Shown: positions 21,125 to 32,738 of the stretch, piece after piece
Layout of the letters: each line of letters starts with the position of its first letter
Numbering within the stretch: the first letter of the stretch is position 1
NCBI RefSeq assembly: GCF_001641265.1
Contig: NW_020167543.1
Coordinates: 87,501 to 151,500, forward strand
Source: Pseudogymnoascus destructans
Taxonomy: Eukaryota > Ascomycota > Leotiomycetes > Thelebolales > Thelebolaceae
DNA: 64,000 nucleotides
Reading direction: 5' to 3'
Made by a program: the position numbers and the translations under genes
Notes under the pieces: generated by a model
Told to the model about the DNA's origin: nothing
What the model saw: the letters and a program-made list of their open reading frames with translations, nothing else
Databases searched by the model: none

Positions 21125-23917
21125 TCATCTCGAGTACGGATGGTAGCCACCTCTGCCACCACCACGTCCGCCACCACGATAGTTTGCTCCTGGCTTTCCA
21201 GCGTTTTTTGGGCCGGTCGGCGCTCCTGCCGGAGGAGCAGGTTGTGGTCCACTCGGCGTGCCACTTCCTCCCCTCCCTTGGGCCTTGTTGTACCCACCGG
21301 CACCGCCAGCAGGAATTGGTTGAGGAACATCATCGTACATGCCCTCCCAGCTGGTGGGTTGGTTTTGTCCACCATAATTATTTCCGGCGTTGTAGTGTTG
21401 GCCTGCCGGAGTTTGCGATGTTTGTCTTACGCCGCGGTGACCCTGCTGCTCATACTTCTGTTGCTCAAGGGATTGTTGCTCGTATGCGTTGTACCCAGAG
21501 TTGTTTCCTGCACCAGCAACGCCGGCATTCCCGCCACCTATGCCGCCTCCCATCCCTTGCATTTGTTGGGCCTGCATGGCCTGCTGCATCTGCTGCATCA
21601 TCATCGGATTCATCATCGCAGGGTTCATTCCCATAACTGGGCTTTGTCCAGCCTGTGGGCTTTGGCTGCGATCACCAGCATTCTGTTGCTGAGCCGCCTG
21701 CATCTGCTGCATCATCATCTGATTCATCATAGCCGGGTTCATAGCGGCACCTCTTCCGGCACCCATGGCCATTTGCTGCTGCATCATTGCCATGTATTGT
21801 TGCATGCGCTGCCAGTATTGAGCCATGACTTGTGGCGTCATGCCACCTGGCGCCATCTGGTTGCTCTGGGCTTGAGGCTGGTTGCCATAATTATCTTGTT
21901 GTTCCTCCGGCTTTCGGAATCGGTTGCGGCCTCCACCACCACGGTTATCCTCCTCCTCTCGAACATTTCCACGTGGCTGCGCTTTCTTAACTTCAATTGG
22001 CTTGCCCAAGATCTCAAGGGGAATATTGATGCAAGCATCAACAGCAGCCTCTGAGTCAAAGGTCACAAAACCGAAGCCGCGGGGACGACCGGTGTCTTTG
22101 TCCATCATGAGTGTAGCGTCAACAACACGGCCAAATTGCATGAAGTACTCTTTGAAGTCTAGCTCGCTGGCTTCTTGTGAAACCCCACCAACAAAGATCT
22201 TGGATGTACGCTCTTGTTCGTCGCGTGGAATGGCGCGTTTTGGGTCAATCTATTGACATATTAGGTGAGGCTACCTAGTATTTGGTGAAACCGTAGTGTT
22301 TCCAAGGTGAGTATTCTTACAATCTTTCCATCCAGATAATGTTCCTTGACCATCACAACATTTACAGTTCGAGCGTCTTTGAACGTGAGGAATCCGAATC
22401 CTCTGGAGCGGCCAGATGCACCGTCTCGCATAACTGTGCATTCCACGACCTCTCCAAACTGTGAAAAGTAATCCTTCAGTGATTCTACATCATAATCAGT
22501 ACTGTAGGTAGCAACTTGGGCAGTTACACTCACGATCCGTTGTTTCCCAGTTCAATCCACCAATGAACATTTTCCTGTAAAAACAGTACACATTAGCCCA
22601 AAAATTGCAACAGCAAACACACTCCACCAAAAAATAACAGGCCATAGCGAAATCAGAGTTCAGATCTTTCCGCGTTCAGGCTCATTCCAGAACTATTCCT
22701 TGCCTGGCTACAATACTTTGTGGACAGTGGGCACCTCATAAGCGTATGGTGTGTCCTTTCCTTCCCAAATACAGTAAAGTATCCGGCTTTGATGGCATGG
22801 CTTTTGACCACGGAATAGATGTAGTCTTCCCAGAATGTAGCGTAGAGCGGGCTCAAATATCTGCATTGGAGATGCCCAAAGCAAGGGATATAGATCTCTC
22901 ATACACGGACTCCTGAGTCATGCAAGAGTATGACAGTTTGACAGATCCGTGAGATAATATCGTATCTTGTTTTTGCTATCGTGATGCTAGGTACTGGCGT
23001 AGAGCGCTATACGCCTTTCGTTCTTGCTAAGCCTATGGGCATATCTAGCTTCTGTCTGATGCTCTATGGAGATTATCTCGACAATAGGCTATGGAATAGT
23101 AGTATGCCAGACTATAACTCTCGGATGTCGACTCCATGGTGAAACCATCATTTTGCCATCCCACGTAGACTTCTCAGCAGCAAGTCGGTGGTAATGTCAT
23201 CCATCCCAGGCACACCGGGAGATTTGAGATACGCTTCTGAAGTTCCACAATCCGGGCCATCGATCTCCTTCTGGAATTGCTATATTTCCAGCCACGATAG
23301 CAAAATATTTCTCTCTATGCTTTGCTCGGTCTCTCATGATTCGCCTCCTGCATCTCCCAGACGCGCCTCAAATCATTGCCTCATGATCAAAGAAGTCCAC
23401 CATGGAAATATGGCTTCTCTGTCCAGAGAGTAGTCATGCTCCAACCCCTATACTCTGTCGCAATGGCTAGGTCATAATGTGTAAAGAAATAACTATATCT
23501 TACCCGTCCTCTTTTATTCCTGGCCCTTGGGCATCACGCTCTTGCTGAGCTGGTGCGCTATAATCATTCCCGCCTCCCAAATTGAAGTCTATCTCATCGT
23601 CATCTTGCTCAGGCTGCTCACTGAACTCCTGGCCTTCGGTAGCATCTGGCTCTGGCACTGCCGCAGGTTCTTCGGTCTTCACCGCGCTGGAACCATTGAC
23701 TACAGCCGGTGCTGGTCTAACTTCCGGGGCAGCTGGTGCTGGTTTCGTTGCGTCATCCTCGTACCTGGCAAGGTTTTTGTCAGCCACGTCGGCGATAGGC
23801 GCCAAAGCGCGAATAACGAAGACAAGATCGCAGCAACATAGAACTGAGGTGTATTCTGGGGATAGGTACTCACAGATCAGCGAAGAGATCATCTTCGAAG
23901 TCGTCTTGGTCGGCCAT
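21125..23917 (-). CDS. HRP1: Two-RRM hnRNP, Hrp1/Nab4 type (cleavage factor IB)
   Basis: Nuclear-cytoplasmic RNA-binding protein of mRNA 3'-end formation. Five exons: 23917-23874, 23764-23504, 22574-22534, 22484-22321 and 22249-21125, 544 aa. The start MADQDDFEDDLFADLYEDD is an acidic N-terminus rich in Ala, Pro and Glu. RRM1 begins at about residue 103 (KMFIGGLNW, then SRGFGFLTF). RRM2 begins about 187 (KIFVGG, then PRGFGFVTF). The C-terminal half is Met/Gln/Gly-rich low-complexity (MMQQMQ runs) and ends in RGG-like repeats (GGGRGGGRGGYHPYSR). All splice junctions keep phase. Intron 2 is unusually long at 929 bp against 48-109 bp for the others. Divergent from GYP1. Confidence 0.92.
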
Positions 23918-24290
23918 ACTTGTTGTGCTAGGTTAACTTCGCGACCGAGGTTAGGGGAGGGTGTTTTGTGGTTTTCGTAGATATGATCTCATCCAAAGCA
24001 ATTAATGCTGGACTTGAATGAGATTAGATGTGTGAATATTATGGAATAGTATAAAGGAGAAGGTGAAGTGATGGTGTCCACGTTGACTTTACAGCTAGAC
24101 AACAACTCGAAGTCGTCGAGAGGCCAAGGCTGCTTTTCTCGTCGACGCACTAGTCCTAAACCGTGCTTAGCGCGACTTGTCTGTGCCCTTGTGAAGCTCC
24201 GATAGACAGCCAGCCTTGGGGATTGATGGATACCGAAGATGCTCAAAGAGGCTTGAGCAATAAAGAGCCTACCCAAAGGCTCCAAAGAAG

Positions 24291-26416
24291 ATGTTTTCGA
24301 ATTTGGGTAGTGGCAAGAAGCCTCCACAGCAGGTTAGTACATTTACAACCCTTGGAATTCACCAGAAGTGCTAATTCATGTTTCTCAGGAAATGGTCCAG
24401 GTTGGTATGTGCTTCCCCCGCCCCTCCCAAGGTTTATTTATTGGGCTTCAGGGCGAGATACAGAGCTCCAAGGATATTGCTAAGTTATTTCTTGTGCTAT
24501 AGAGAGATCTGAGTATGCTATTCCATTTTGCTTTCGGCGGCCTTTTGAATGCCAAATATAATCCAATTCCAGCCAGCTAACAGGTACCAGCTCAACGTCA
24601 CCTTTTTGGAGGACTCGAAGCAACGAGAAGAAGCGCCCGTCGTCGGAGAAAAAGGGGGAACGAGACCTGAATATGGTTGTAGGGGCTTCTTATTCTCATG
24701 CTGATATGCTCAGCAAAGTCGACTCTATGTATGTACATCACCAGAATCCAGTATGCCCCGCTAATACTCTACAAGGTCATTAGGTTCAAGCTCCTCCCGT
24801 CCAAGGACACCACCTCACTCTTCGAATAAATCAGACGGCAGACACGCATCTCAGTTGTCGAAATCAGCTCTTGGGACCACATCTTCCCCGCGGCGAAATT
24901 ACTCGGGCTTCACGTCCAGCACCAATAATGACTGGGGTGCGAATAGGGAAGAGGATGACGAGGATGAATATGGCTATGATAATAATGATGGGGACGACGA
25001 CTTTGGACTTCCAAGCGTGTCAAGTACGAGGCGGAAGCCGAAAAAACCGCCCGGTGAAGCTTCCGAGCCTGTTGCTGCCCTCAGTCCATGGAGGACAGAC
25101 ATGGGGCAGTCTTTGGGTGCACGACGATACTCGAACAGTGCAGACATAGCTATCGAGCGCCCAGCACCGTCATACCGAACTACCAAAAAGAGCGAGGGCA
25201 AAATCCTCAGACCACAATACAAAGAGATCTTAAGGGACCCAGCGAACTCGTTACATCTCATTCACCACCCGCCGGTGCCAGACGGCGCCACACAGAAAGA
25301 AGTAGACGTACACAGCCACCGCATAAATAGGATAAACAAGTTTAAGAAGATATTACAAGCGACCTCGATACCTCTTCAGGAACTACGCTCAGCGTCATGG
25401 AACGGAATACCCCAAGAAGTCCGCGCGATGACGTGGCAATTACTGCTCGGGTACCTCCCTACGAGCAGCGAACGGCGAGTAAGCACATTAGAACGGAAGC
25501 GCAAGGAATACCTAGATGGTGTACGGCAGGCATTCGAAAGGGGCGGGGGTACACCAGCAGCCCCTGGAAAGGCACGTGGCTTGGACGAGGCGGTATGGCA
25601 TCAGATCAGCATCGATGTGCCCCGCACAAACCCCCATTTGGAGCTATACGGCTACGAAGCTACGCAGCGGTCATTAGAACGGATATTGTATCTGTGGGCT
25701 GTGCGGCATCCCGCGAGTGGCTACGTGCAGGGGATCAATGACCTCGTAACGCCGTTTTGGCAGGTCTTTCTGGGGAGTTACGTGATGGACTGGAATATTG
25801 ACAGTGGCATGGACCCGGGGCAGTTGCCCAAAGCCGTCCTAGATGCAGTAGAGGCGGACTCGTTTTGGTGTCTAACTAAACTTCTGGATGGGATACAGGA
25901 CAATTATATCTTTGCCCAACCGGGTATTCAGCGGCAAGTAGCAGGGCTACGTGATCTAACCGCGAGGATAGACAGTAATCTGGCGAAACACCTCGAGAAT
26001 GAGGGTGTAGAGTTCATACAGTTCAGCTTCAGATGGATGAATTGTCTGTTAATGAGAGAGATAAGCGTGCAGAATACGATTAGGATGTGGGATACATATA
26101 TGGTAAGTCCCTTCCTCCCCCTTGCTTCCACCCACGCTCACACCCCACACAGGCGGAAGACCAAGGCTTCTCCTCGTTCCACCTCTACGTCTGCGCCGCT
26201 TTCCTCGTGAAGTGGTCCGACCGGCTCCTCCACATGGATTTCCAGGAGATCATGATGTTCTTGCAAAGCCTCCCCACGAAGGAGTGGACGGAGAAGGATA
26301 TCGAGTTATTATTAAGCGAGGCTTTCATCTGGCAGAGCTTGTTCAAAGGGAGTCAGGCGCATTTGTCGGGCGTGCAGAGTCAGGATAGGGGCTTGGGCGG
26401 CATGGGTGGCACATAG
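24291..26416 (+). CDS. GYP1: TBC-domain Rab GTPase-activating protein Gyp1
   Basis: Accelerates GTP hydrolysis on Ypt/Rab GTPases at the Golgi. Five exons: 24291..24332, 24389..24404, 24584..24728, 24776..26102 and 26153..26416, about 597 aa. Exon 2 is only 16 bp (EMVQV plus one base) with a GTATGT donor. The start MFSNLGSGKKPPQQ and every junction keep frame. The N-terminal third is low-complexity, with an acidic DDEDEYGYDNNDGDDDF patch. The TBC domain runs from about 255 to 560, with the arginine finger in SIDVPRT (R at about 351) and the glutamine finger in YVQGIND (Q at about 386). Last exon continues the domain (AEDQGFSSFHLYVCAAFL). Divergent from HRP1 across 373 bp. Confidence 0.92.
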
Positions 26417-26674
26417 ACACACTATAATAGGGACACAGGTCCCACCGATATTTGGTTAGATAGTATGGGGCAGTGGGCTGGTCACAATGCACTCAGAAAT
26501 TTCTTGCCAGAAAGTCTCGATTTATGAATCGTCAATATTCTAGAGAAACACTAAGTCCCAACACCACCAAGTTCAACGCCAAACTGAGCCCAGTACCCAT
26601 ACACCGCCCACCCAACATTATAACCATCCATACTCCAACCACCTTAAATATTAACTTCGTACCCTACCCCCCAA

Positions 26675-29600
26675 TCAAGCAAAACTCCCCCGCCCAAACA
26701 ACCCCCCAATAGCCTTTCTCCTCCCCTCAACCCCCTTCAACAACCTCTCCTGCCTCTTCCTCTCCCCCTCCCTAATATCCTTCGTCCTCTCCTCCTCCCT
26801 CGTAAAAAACGCAACCCCCTTCCCCTTCTTCGGCGCCGCCTTACTATCCCCCGCAGGGCCCCCACCAAAACTCCCCGTCGACGACGCAGCCGAGCTATTC
26901 GTCGTCGCGCGCCTTAGAAGCGGCGGTACTTTAAACCCCGCCGTAGCAGAGGAGGCTGCGAAGGCCAGGCGCGTCGCAGATGACATCTCGGTGCTGGGCT
27001 GGCGTTTGAGCGACATGCGGTCCACTACTGTGGCGCCGCTGTGGCGCCGCGCGAATGGGTCGTGATTCTCCTTGCCCTTGCCGCTGTCGGTGGACCCCGT
27101 GCCTTCGATCTCGATGTCAGAATCGCTATCTTCGGCGGGGGCGTGCATCGCGTTCGGGTCGTCGATGAGGCTAGAGACTGAGGCACGGATCTCCGAGAGG
27201 CTAGTTGGGCGCTTGGAGGCCAGGGCCTTGGTGCGGCGGAGGTTGGGTGGTAGACGAGCTTGGGGCTCCGTTGTGGCTTTGCGCTTGAGGGCCCCGGAGG
27301 CGGTTTCGGGTTGACTGTTGGGCACGACTGTTGCGTCCTGGCTGTCCTCGTCGTTGACGATGGGCTGGGAAGACGCAGCATTCTCGGCGTCAACGATCTC
27401 GTCGTCGAGGAAAATCATGTCCTGGTCGTCGCCACGATCCTCGATCGCTCGGAGGAATGCGGCGCGCTTGGGGTTCTCCGCAATCTTGCCGATTTGCTCG
27501 TCCTCGAGCAGAGCCTTTCGCATCTTGGCGAACTCGCGGCGCTTCATGCGACGTCTCGCCTCTCCGTCATCATCGGAGTCGCTGAGACCGTAGTCGGCGC
27601 CTCGCTTCTTCCTTAACATGCCAGATGTGATGTCCTTGAAGAGCTTGTTGACCTGTTGCTCATCTGCGGCACGCTCGCGGTCGGCGTAGAAAGCGGCCAG
27701 CTTCGTCTCATCGAAGTTTTCGCGTTGCTCGTCGTCAATCATGGCCTGCACGGCCTCGTCTTCGCCTTCTGATTCATCATCAGATGCGCCACCAAGACCA
27801 GCATATTCGTCTTCGGATTCCGAAGCTTGGTCCTCGACCATTTCCTTGGCGGCCGACTTCTTCTTGTCATAGTCGGCGACGGGAGCCGTCTTAGATTTTT
27901 TAGAAGCTTTGCGCATGGTTTCGAAGACGTTGGAGACCTCGAAGTCGTCGACTGGTTCCACTTCCTCGTCGTCTGACAGTACAGGAGCTTGGATTCTGCG
28001 ATGAAGCTTGCCCTTTCTTTTCATGACGGGTGACTCCATGACAATGTCTTCAGTTTGGTCTAGTTCTGGTGTACCTCCAATCATAACCGTGTCGACAGTG
28101 GACTGGGGAGGCTCCGTATAACGGCCCATGATCGGCGACATGAACTTGAAGCCTTCATCTTGAGTTGGCTCGGGAAATTCCGAATACTTGCTTGGAGTTT
28201 GCTGAACTAAGCTATCAAAGCCGTGGATTTGTGACTGAGAGAAGTCGAGTTGGATTCCTTGAGTCTCAGCCTGAGTTGCCTGCGTAGCACCGACGTGGTC
28301 AATTTGCACTTGGCTGCTCTTGACAATGCCTTGAGAGTCATCATCCATAGTAGGAGTAAATCCGGGAAATTCGGGAGGGGGAAGGTTCCGCAGGAAAGCT
28401 AGAGAATCCTGCTGGGAGTCCAAGCGTTGAGATGGTGAGTCCATAGGTGTAGCATCAAAGTCTGGCTGGGTGTCCATGGTGCCAGCAAAAATTTGCGTCA
28501 AACCAAGGCCGGCTGGGCCTGCCACAGTGATACCTGGAATGAATGTCTTTGTTGCCGAGCGAAGAACGGACGCCGCAGGAGATGTTGTAGCTGTTGCCTT
28601 TGGCCCGGGGGTGTTCATCGGTGCCAGTGCAGGCGACTGTGGAGCTGATACAGCGTCTTCGTCGTCTGAGATAACGTTGGTGTTCTTAGTTCTCCTCCGA
28701 GAAACTGCATTTGGTGCGTCTTCTTCATCTTCGTCGTTAATGAGACCACTCGCTTCACCATCGCCTTTTTCTTCTTCTTCCTGATCCTCATCTCCAGATT
28801 CCTCATCGTCAACCAGGACATTAGGCCTAGTGGCTTCGTCCATATTCGCTGATGTAGCATCCTCCATCTCTTCGTCTTCCGAGCCACTATGCTCTTCCTC
28901 GTCACCGGCTTCTGAGCCAGATGGAGATAGCTGTTGGGAGAACGTCTCTGCCTCTTCTTGCCATTCCTCATCATCACTATCATCCATGTCGAGTGGGTCA
29001 ACTTCGCCGATGTCCTTCTTGTGCTTCTTCGCAGCAGCCTTTTCCCCCTTTGCGATTTCCTCGCCTTCTCTGCGAGCTTTTGTAATCATGTCCTCCACTT
29101 CCTCAAGCTCCTGCGCCCTCTCTTCCGCCGTTTGAACAATGATACCCCTATCACGGAGGGCCTGCAGCCGCTCCTCTCTTTCGCGTGTTGCTTGCTGTCG
29201 AGCACGCAGCTGCAAAGATGCTTGTAGCGCAGAATTGCTGATAGACGGCTTCACATTCTTCTTGTTCAAATTATTCGGTGGCGAAGAGATATGTGCTAGC
29301 ATTCTAAGTGCATGAAGACCATTGGACTCCCGGGCTTTATGAGCTGGGGCGCGGTCGAAAATGGAATCCAGGTCCTTCTTGGATCTGTATTTCCATTCGA
29401 GCTGGGGTTTCGACGGAATGATTTCTAAATCATCATCGGAACCAGAGTCACTGCCAAAGCTTACGTTGGCCGAGAACTTTGGTGCTTTTGGCTGGGTGGT
29501 GACAGGTTGAATATGGGGAGCTGATTTTGTTGGAGTAGGGGATTGTCGGATGGCCTTGCCTTTTCCGTTGTCGAGCCTGCGGCTTGAGGGTGAAGGTGCG

Positions 29601-30805
29601 ACATGGGAAGAAAACATATCTTGCAATGAAGGGAGCGGGGCCTCCTCATCCTCAGATAACGAATCTTTAGGTAACGAGGCAGTTGATACCTCGGCTGGGA
29701 GTGCGGATTTATGAGCTGTGAGACTTGGAGATAGTGGAGAAGTAGGTGGCGTTTCATGCATCTCAACATCGGATTGCCGTGGCGAGCTAGATGTTGCTGG
29801 TTCTTCCACAAACCCCACAGGCTTGTAGTTAAACCTCGCGAAGAGACTCGACTTGGTGATCTTCTTTTTTGTCCTTGCCTGGTGGGCCAATTGCATGTTT
29901 CGTGCCATGCGTTGTGACTCTCGGTGTATCTCTTCGACGGCTTTCTTGCTAGCCTTCCTCGTTGGTCGAACTTGTTGTGTCAATCGACGTCCTCCATCGT
30001 CGTCGCTACCGACTAAGTCGTCGTCCTCAAGTAGTGCCCGTTCTTCAGCAGCGGCCTTCCTCCGTGCCAAATCGGCGGCATCTTTTTCGGCGCGTTCCTG
30101 TCGCTTCCTCTCAAGAATCGCCTTGAAGCGGTCGGTCGAAGTTACCGCAGATAGGTCCACAGGCAAGTCCTCCGAGTCGGAATCCGCTGGGGGTGAGCTT
30201 CTAGACTTATTGGGACTTGGCGATGGCGATACGAAGAGGCCGCCGCGACCAGAGTCTTGCGACCTTGGAGGGCTCGGCCTGGGCGAACTTTTCTGCCGTA
30301 TCCGATGATTCGACCTGGACGGAATGACAATACCCTCGTCGTCACTTGCGTCTGCCTGATTTGTGGTTTGTTCCTCCTGTGCGGGCTTTTTCTCGGTCAT
30401 CAGAGACTGAAGCATCCTCTCCCTTGCAGTCATGCCCTGATCGCCGGCATCACTTGTACTATCGTCGTTCTCTGTCTCCGACTCGGCTGCTGCATCATCT
30501 TCGCCCAATGATGTTATACCCAGGAATCTCCTCCTCCTTTCTGCCTTTGCCTTTTCCATATCCTTCCCCTGCTCGACATCACTGTCGCTCATTGCTATGA
30601 CTTCTTGTTCGTCGGCGTCCATTGAATCGAGCATTCTTGCTGCCAGTCGTCCACGGGCACGAGGTTTAACCACCGCTCCCCCATCAGAGTCATCATCGTT
30701 CGATTGTGCTTCACTCGCGAGGTCGGATAGTGGCAAGGTCGCCATCGAATGGATTGGTGAAGACGCCTCGGGAGCAACATCCATCATGGCGACTGGAGCA
30801 GCCAT
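26675..30805 (-). CDS. MRC1: Mediator of replication checkpoint 1 (Mrc1/Claspin)
   Basis: Replisome-travelling adaptor that relays Mec1/ATR signals to Rad53/Cds1. Single exon, 1376 aa, very rich in Asp, Glu, Ser and Lys, with many acidic runs and coiled segments. Landmarks: the N-terminal ARGRLAARMLDSM; long charged middle region; FIPGITVAGPAGLGLTQIFAGT, typical of the conserved MRC1-like region; a dense cluster of SQ/TQ dipeptides just after it (about residues 800-900) suited to Mec1/Tel1 phosphorylation; and DEQRENFDETKLAAFYADRERAADEQ further on. The C-terminus is basic (GLFGRGSFA). Divergent from the molybdate transporter. A triple ACGCGA array 204 bp upstream of the start suggests MBF-type G1/S control. 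Confidence 0.9.
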   Translation of the reverse strand: MAAPVAMMDVAPEASSPIHSMATLPLSDLASEAQSNDDDSDGGAVVKPRARGRLAARMLDSMDADEQEVIAMSDSDVEQGKDMEKAKAERRRRFLGITSLGEDDAAAESETENDDSTSDAGDQGMTARERMLQSLMTEKKPAQEEQTTNQADASDDEGIVIPSRSNHRIRQKSSPRPSPPRSQDSGRGGLFVSPSPSPNKSRSSPPADSDSEDLPVDLSAVTSTDRFKAILERKRQERAEKDAADLARRKAAAEERALLEDDDLVGSDDDGGRRLTQQVRPTRKASKKAVEEIHRESQRMARNMQLAHQARTKKKITKSSLFARFNYKPVGFVEEPATSSSPRQSDVEMHETPPTSPLSPSLTAHKSALPAEVSTASLPKDSLSEDEEAPLPSLQDMFSSHVAPSPSSRRLDNGKGKAIRQSPTPTKSAPHIQPVTTQPKAPKFSANVSFGSDSGSDDDLEIIPSKPQLEWKYRSKKDLDSIFDRAPAHKARESNGLHALRMLAHISSPPNNLNKKNVKPSISNSALQASLQLRARQQATREREERLQALRDRGIIVQTAEERAQELEEVEDMITKARREGEEIAKGEKAAAKKHKKDIGEVDPLDMDDSDDEEWQEEAETFSQQLSPSGSEAGDEEEHSGSEDEEMEDATSANMDEATRPNVLVDDEESGDEDQEEEEKGDGEASGLINDEDEEDAPNAVSRRRTKNTNVISDDEDAVSAPQSPALAPMNTPGPKATATTSPAASVLRSATKTFIPGITVAGPAGLGLTQIFAGTMDTQPDFDATPMDSPSQRLDSQQDSLAFLRNLPPPEFPGFTPTMDDDSQGIVKSSQVQIDHVGATQATQAETQGIQLDFSQSQIHGFDSLVQQTPSKYSEFPEPTQDEGFKFMSPIMGRYTEPPQSTVDTVMIGGTPELDQTEDIVMESPVMKRKGKLHRRIQAPVLSDDEEVEPVDDFEVSNVFETMRKASKKSKTAPVADYDKKKSAAKEMVEDQASESEDEYAGLGGASDDESEGEDEAVQAMIDDEQRENFDETKLAAFYADRERAADEQQVNKLFKDITSGMLRKKRGADYGLSDSDDDGEARRRMKRREFAKMRKALLEDEQIGKIAENPKRAAFLRAIEDRGDDQDMIFLDDEIVDAENAASSQPIVNDEDSQDATVVPNSQPETASGALKRKATTEPQARLPPNLRRTKALASKRPTSLSEIRASVSSLIDDPNAMHAPAEDSDSDIEIEGTGSTDSGKGKENHDPFARRHSGATVVDRMSLKRQPSTEMSSATRLAFAASSATAGFKVPPLLRRATTNSSAASSTGSFGGGPAGDSKAAPKKGKGVAFFTREEERTKDIREGERKRQERLLKGVEGRRKAIGGLFGRGSFA

Positions 30806-31008
30806 TGTAGGCTATGATTCCAGGATGCGAGGAAAACCAAACAATTAATAGACGCTTATTTGTTCATTGGTAAGGTATGTAATAATTTTCGTGTTTATAT
30901 TGTGTTTGTGTTTGTGTTTGTTGTATTTCAATACTGTGGAATTGGTGGAAGAGATATAAGAGAGCAGTGGCTGGTTTTGAAACCCCGATGGGCGATAAAT
31001 GGCTGTCA

Positions 31009-31024
31009 ACGCGACGCGACGCGA
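31009..31024. promoter_or_regulatory. Three tandem ACGCGA boxes (MCB-like)
   Basis: ACGCGA occurs three times head to tail without gaps, 204-219 bp upstream of the MRC1 start (and about 285-300 bp upstream of the transporter). ACGCGT/ACGCGA-type boxes are targets of the MBF complex that drives DNA-replication genes at G1/S in yeasts. The assignment to MRC1 rather than the divergent transporter is by function. A nearby second tcgcga occurs around 31032. Confidence 0.55.
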
Positions 31025-31307
31025 TATTGCTGTCGCGAAGAGCGGCGGCCGCTTCCGTTAAGTGCGCTTGGCGCTAACCTTGAAGGGTCCAAGTCCCCTA
31101 ATCCCGCCATCTCCAAACATCATACTATAGACTCTGAATGATTAACTTCAACTTCAATATATGGCATAAATCAAGAAGTCCATGTTGTCCTTCAGGACGC
31201 TGATATATTGTATTATCTTCTCATAATAGCGAAATTTATTCGTGCCCGAGAGAAGAGAACCGTTTTCGATAATTACCACCAAGTACCTTAACCAGACACC
31301 ATACACT

Positions 31308-32738
31308 ATGGGTCGTGTAGACCTCCGGCGCTTCAACGCCAACAATTGGGAAACTCTCAGAAGATACCCTTTGGCTGAGATCTCAGGGGCCCTTGGGGAC
31401 CTAGGCACTCTTCTCCCGCTGATGATAGCCCTCGCCCTCCAAAACTCCATATCCCTTTCCAGCACCCTCGTCTTCTCCGGACTATGGAACATCCTAACCG
31501 GAGCCATTTTCGGAATCCCACTCCCGGTGCAGCCGATGAAGGTAGAGTCGCCTCCATTTCATCTTGTTATAATAGGGAAGAGGAAACTAAGTGAGGATTA
31601 GGCCATAGCTGCAGTTGCAATCTCGAGATCCTTCACAATCTCCGAGACCGTATCGGCGGGGTTTTTCGTGTCAGGCATTGTCCTCATATTTAGCATCACT
31701 GGGCTACTACACTGGTTCACGAGTGTCATCCCTACTCCGGTCGTGAAAGGGATCCAAGTTGGAGCTGGAATGTCGTTGATCTTGTCAGCTGGAACATCGC
31801 TCCTTCAACCACTCGGCTGGACCTCGCCGTCGTGGGCAGACAACCGGTTCTGGGGAATTGGGGCATTCCTGGCACTTCTCTGGACTCACTGCTTTCCACG
31901 GTTTCCTTACGCACTCATAATTTTTGTTATCGGGATTGTTCTGTCATTTCTACTTACGGGACCTTCCTACTTGCCGTCGTTGGCAATTTGGCATCCCCAG
32001 TTTCTGGTCCCATCGTGGAGTTCGTTCAAAACGGGAGCCATTGATGCTGGGCTTGGGCAGCTTCCTCTTACCACTTTGAATTCAGTTATTGCTGTTTCAT
32101 TTTTATCTGCTGATCTCCTGCCTCATCTTCCAGCACCGTCAGTGACCTCTCTAGGTCTCAGCGTTGGACTAATGAATCTAATTGGAGGTTGGTTTGGCGC
32201 AATGCCCGTTTGCCACGGCTCCGGAGGACTCGCAGCACAATATCGTTTCGGTGCTCGAAGTGGGGCCGGTATTATCGTTCTTGGGCTGTTCAAGGTAGTC
32301 ATGGGTCTCGTATTTGGTGAAACGCTGGTCGGTTTACTACATCAGTATCCGAAAAGCCTACTCGGTGTTATGGTGCTCGCTGCCGGAATAGAGTTGGCGA
32401 AGGTTGGTGAAACGTTGAACAACGGCGCCAGAGACCTGTGGGAGGAGTCGGAGGCCAGGGGGCCGTCGGTATTGCAAGGTGGTTCGGTAGCAAATGCGTT
32501 TAGGATACCGACTGATGAGGAGAGGGTGCAGAGGTGGACAGTGATGGTGATGACTATTGGTGGGCTTCTGGCCTTCAAAAATGATGCCGTTGGGTTCCTC
32601 GCTGGAATGTTGTGCCACTGGGCGTACAATCCTCCGTCTATATTTAGCCGCCAAACAGGATCACGGTGGAACTTCAACGTCCCTAAAATCCGATGGAAAC
32701 GCAACACAGAGGAGCAGCAACTGTTGTCGTCGCCTTGA
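31308..32738 (+). CDS. Molybdate transporter, MOT1 branch of the SulP-like family
   Basis: Integral membrane uptake carrier for molybdate, needed for molybdenum cofactor. Two exons, 31308..31541 and 31602..32738, 456 aa; 60-bp intron with donor GTAGAG and acceptor GATTAG. An in-frame ATG 66 bp upstream would add 22 residues. The two MOT1 signature segments are visible: the first near the N-terminus (LAEISGALGDLGTLLPLMIAL, with FGIPLPVQPMKAIAAVAI), the second near residue 260 (NLIGGWFGAMPVCHGSGGLAAQYRFGARSG). About ten hydrophobic segments are evident. It ends in a soluble basic tail. The name is kept blank because MOT1 means an unrelated ATPase in yeast. Divergent from MRC1. Confidence 0.9.

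Noticed and set aside
21038..22054. 338-aa plus-strand frame opposite HRP1
   Set aside because: Leu/His/Ser-rich complement of the Met/Gln/Gly-rich tail of HRP1.
22575..23503. C/D-box snoRNA in the long HRP1 intron
   Set aside because: Several TGATG and CTGA strings exist on both strands, but none pair a proper C box and D box with short terminal stems at snoRNA spacing.
24163..24483. 106-aa plus-strand frame at the GYP1 start
   Set aside because: The true reading is the ATG at 24291 with short exons; this frame runs through its introns.
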